A DNA stretch of 7,322 nt from contig DRQI01000005.1 of NCBI GenBank assembly GCA_011330545.1, forward strand, positions 1 through 7,322. Direction: 5' to 3'. The position numbers and the translations under genes were made by a program. Of the stretch, positions 6,318 through 7,322 are shown one piece after another; within the stretch, counting starts at the first letter, position 1, and the number at the start of each line of letters is the position of its first letter. This stretch comes from Flavobacteriia bacterium. Its GTDB lineage: Bacteria; Bacteroidota; Bacteroidia; Flavobacteriales; Flavobacteriaceae. The notes beneath the pieces are model-generated. The model was not told the origin of the DNA and made no database searches. It saw only the letters and a list, made by a program, of their open reading frames with translations.

Positions 6318-7223
6318 ATGCAACTTAAAACCCGTGCTTTTATCGCTGCATTTTTAGCAGCGCTTATTTACGGTGTCAGCTTTACCATAGCAAAAGACGT
6401 AATGCCGTTTTATATTAAACCCTATGGGTTTATTGTACTTCGTGTGGTAGGAGCAGCACTGCTTTTTTGGGGGATAAGTATTTTTGCTGTAAAGGAAAAA
6501 ATTGACCCGCAAGATTTTGTACGAATAGTATTGGCGGCAGTTTTTGGTATTGCCCTAAATATGCTTACTTTTTTTAAAGGATTGAGCATGACAACGCCCA
6601 TAAGCGCTTCGGTAATTATGGTAACTACACCTATCATAGTACTCATCTTATCAGCACTTATTTTAAAAGAGCGTATTACTTCAATAAAAGTGTTCGGAAT
6701 TTTTATCGGTTTGGCCGGAGCCGTATTATTAATTAGCTATGGCCGAAGTTTGCAACCCGGTGAAAATCCGGCCTTAGGAAATTTATTGGTATTTGTCAAT
6801 GCAGCATCCTATAGTTTGTATTTAATTATCGTAAAAAAACTAACCGATAAATACAATCCGTTTACCTTTATAAAATGGCTGTACTTGTTTGGAGCCGTTT
6901 TAGTAATTCCTTTTGGAGCCGGCGAACTTCAAGAAGTACAATGGCAGCAAATACCCATTACAATTTATTACAAAATAGGATATATTGTTGTGTTTACAAC
7001 CTTTTTTGCCTATTTGCTCAATATTTTTGCCTTGACAAAACTAAAGCCTACTACGTTGAGCAGTTTTATTTATTTACAGCCGCTATTAGCTTCGTTATAT
7101 GCTTTATTTGTTGGAAGTGACAGTCTTGATGCTATAAAAGTGGTGGCAACCATTTTAATTTTTACAGGGGTTTATTTGGTTACTAAAAGCAATGCCGGCA
7201 AAATGCAAAAGATTGCTGATTAA
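6318..7223 (+). CDS. EamA-domain DMT-superfamily membrane transporter
   Basis: This is an inner-membrane permease of the drug/metabolite transporter superfamily; substrate unknown. From the preferred start it is 301 residues, the usual length for a ten-helix protein made of two EamA repeats. The first repeat shows the typical helix-4/5 pattern: SVIMVTTPIIVLILSALIL, then KERIT (E118) and GIFIGLAGAVLL. The second has FIYLQPLLASLYALFVG and ILIFTGVYLV. Where the second repeat normally has a glutamate after the helix (GE), this protein reads GSDSLD, a minor departure. An upstream in-frame ATG at 6276 would add MMNFVITFSFNQNL, but it falls inside the stem of the hairpin at 6268-6300, while MQLKTRAF at 6318 gives a normal EamA N-terminus, so 6318 is preferred. 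No clear promoter lies between hairpin and start. Export of a metabolite or amino acid is common in the family but is not shown here. Confidence 0.9.
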   Translation: MQLKTRAFIAAFLAALIYGVSFTIAKDVMPFYIKPYGFIVLRVVGAALLFWGISIFAVKEKIDPQDFVRIVLAAVFGIALNMLTFFKGLSMTTPISASVIMVTTPIIVLILSALILKERITSIKVFGIFIGLAGAVLLISYGRSLQPGENPALGNLLVFVNAASYSLYLIIVKKLTDKYNPFTFIKWLYLFGAVLVIPFGAGELQEVQWQQIPITIYYKIGYIVVFTTFFAYLLNIFALTKLKPTTLSSFIYLQPLLASLYALFVGSDSLDAIKVVATILIFTGVYLVTKSNAGKMQKIAD

Positions 7224-7257
7224 CACCAATATCAAAAAGCCATTGTGATAAAATGTG

Positions 7258-7265
7258 TAACTTTG
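7258..7265 (+). promoter_or_regulatory. Candidate -7 element before the yicC-like gene
   Basis: TAACTTTG is an exact match to the Bacteroidota TAnnTTTG word, ending 22 bases before the ATG at 7288. The nearest upstream TTG (7243-7245) is only 12 bases away, too close for a standard -33 element, so promoter activity is uncertain. Confidence 0.4.
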
Positions 7266-7287
7266 CGTAATTTTTTAGAAAGAGTAT

Positions 7288-7322
7288 ATGATATTATCGA
7301 TGACCGGCTATGGTAAGGCTAC
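7288..7322 (+). CDS. YicC/YloC-family endoribonuclease, 5' end only
   Basis: Only the first eleven complete codons are in the window, reading MILSMTGYGKA before the sequence ends. This closely fits the conserved amino terminus of YicC/YloC proteins, which usually begin M-I-x-S-M-T-G-[YF]-G-[KR]-A; members have been described as endoribonucleases. An A/G-rich stretch (agaaagag) precedes the ATG. The gene lies 64 bp after the transporter stop on the same strand and has a possible promoter of its own. The call rests on a very short match, though a distinctive one, and the rest of the gene is beyond the window edge. Confidence 0.75.
   Translation, partial: MILSMTGYGKA

Noticed and set aside
6875..7120. 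Second plus-strand frame inside the EamA gene
   Set aside because: It is an out-of-frame overlap with a well-supported membrane protein and shows no features of its own.

Overview
The window looks like chromosomal DNA of a low-GC member of the Bacteroidota, most likely a Flavobacteriaceae-type organism. Three things point there. The coding sequence is AT-rich. Start codons are preceded by A-rich tracts rather than Shine-Dalgarno sequences, and upstream regions carry Bacteroidota-type promoter words (TAnnTTTG, with TTG or TTTG upstream). The gene set also fits: a dipeptidyl peptidase IV, a POT peptide carrier, a class II HMG-CoA reductase, a superoxide dismutase with Mn-type residues, an EamA transporter and a YicC-family nuclease. 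Taxonomy is inferred from these features and was not tested.

Layout. From 30 to 3832, minus strand, lies a two-gene unit: a secreted S9 peptidase (DPP IV type) followed 17 bp later by a proton-coupled di/tripeptide transporter. Together they read as a peptide-scavenging pair, with the periplasmic enzyme releasing dipeptides and the carrier importing them. A 145-bp divergent region (3833-3977) separates them from HMG-CoA reductase on the plus strand (3978-5252), the committed step of the mevalonate route to isoprenoids. No other mevalonate gene is visible here. A 167-bp gap (5253-5419) holds two small palindromes, a partly duplicated AT-rich word and a good candidate promoter for the superoxide dismutase gene (5420-6028).

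Between superoxide dismutase and the next gene is the most unusual stretch, about 290 bp without a credible protein. It holds a weak terminator-like hairpin and then a 162-bp imperfect palindrome (6093-6254). The outer 20 bp of the palindrome are perfectly inverted, and its inner segments stay in pairing register down to a perfect 6-bp central hairpin. A second, separate hairpin with A and T flanks (6268-6300) follows. The EamA/DMT transporter begins immediately after (6318 preferred, to 7223). The window ends inside the first codons of a YicC/YloC-family gene (7288 onward).

The protein-coding genes are all ordinary and look intact. No CRISPR array, transposase, phage gene, toxin-antitoxin pair or defence system was seen. 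If something undescribed is present, the best candidate is the structured intergenic element at 6093-6254 and its relation to the neighbouring hairpins and repeats.
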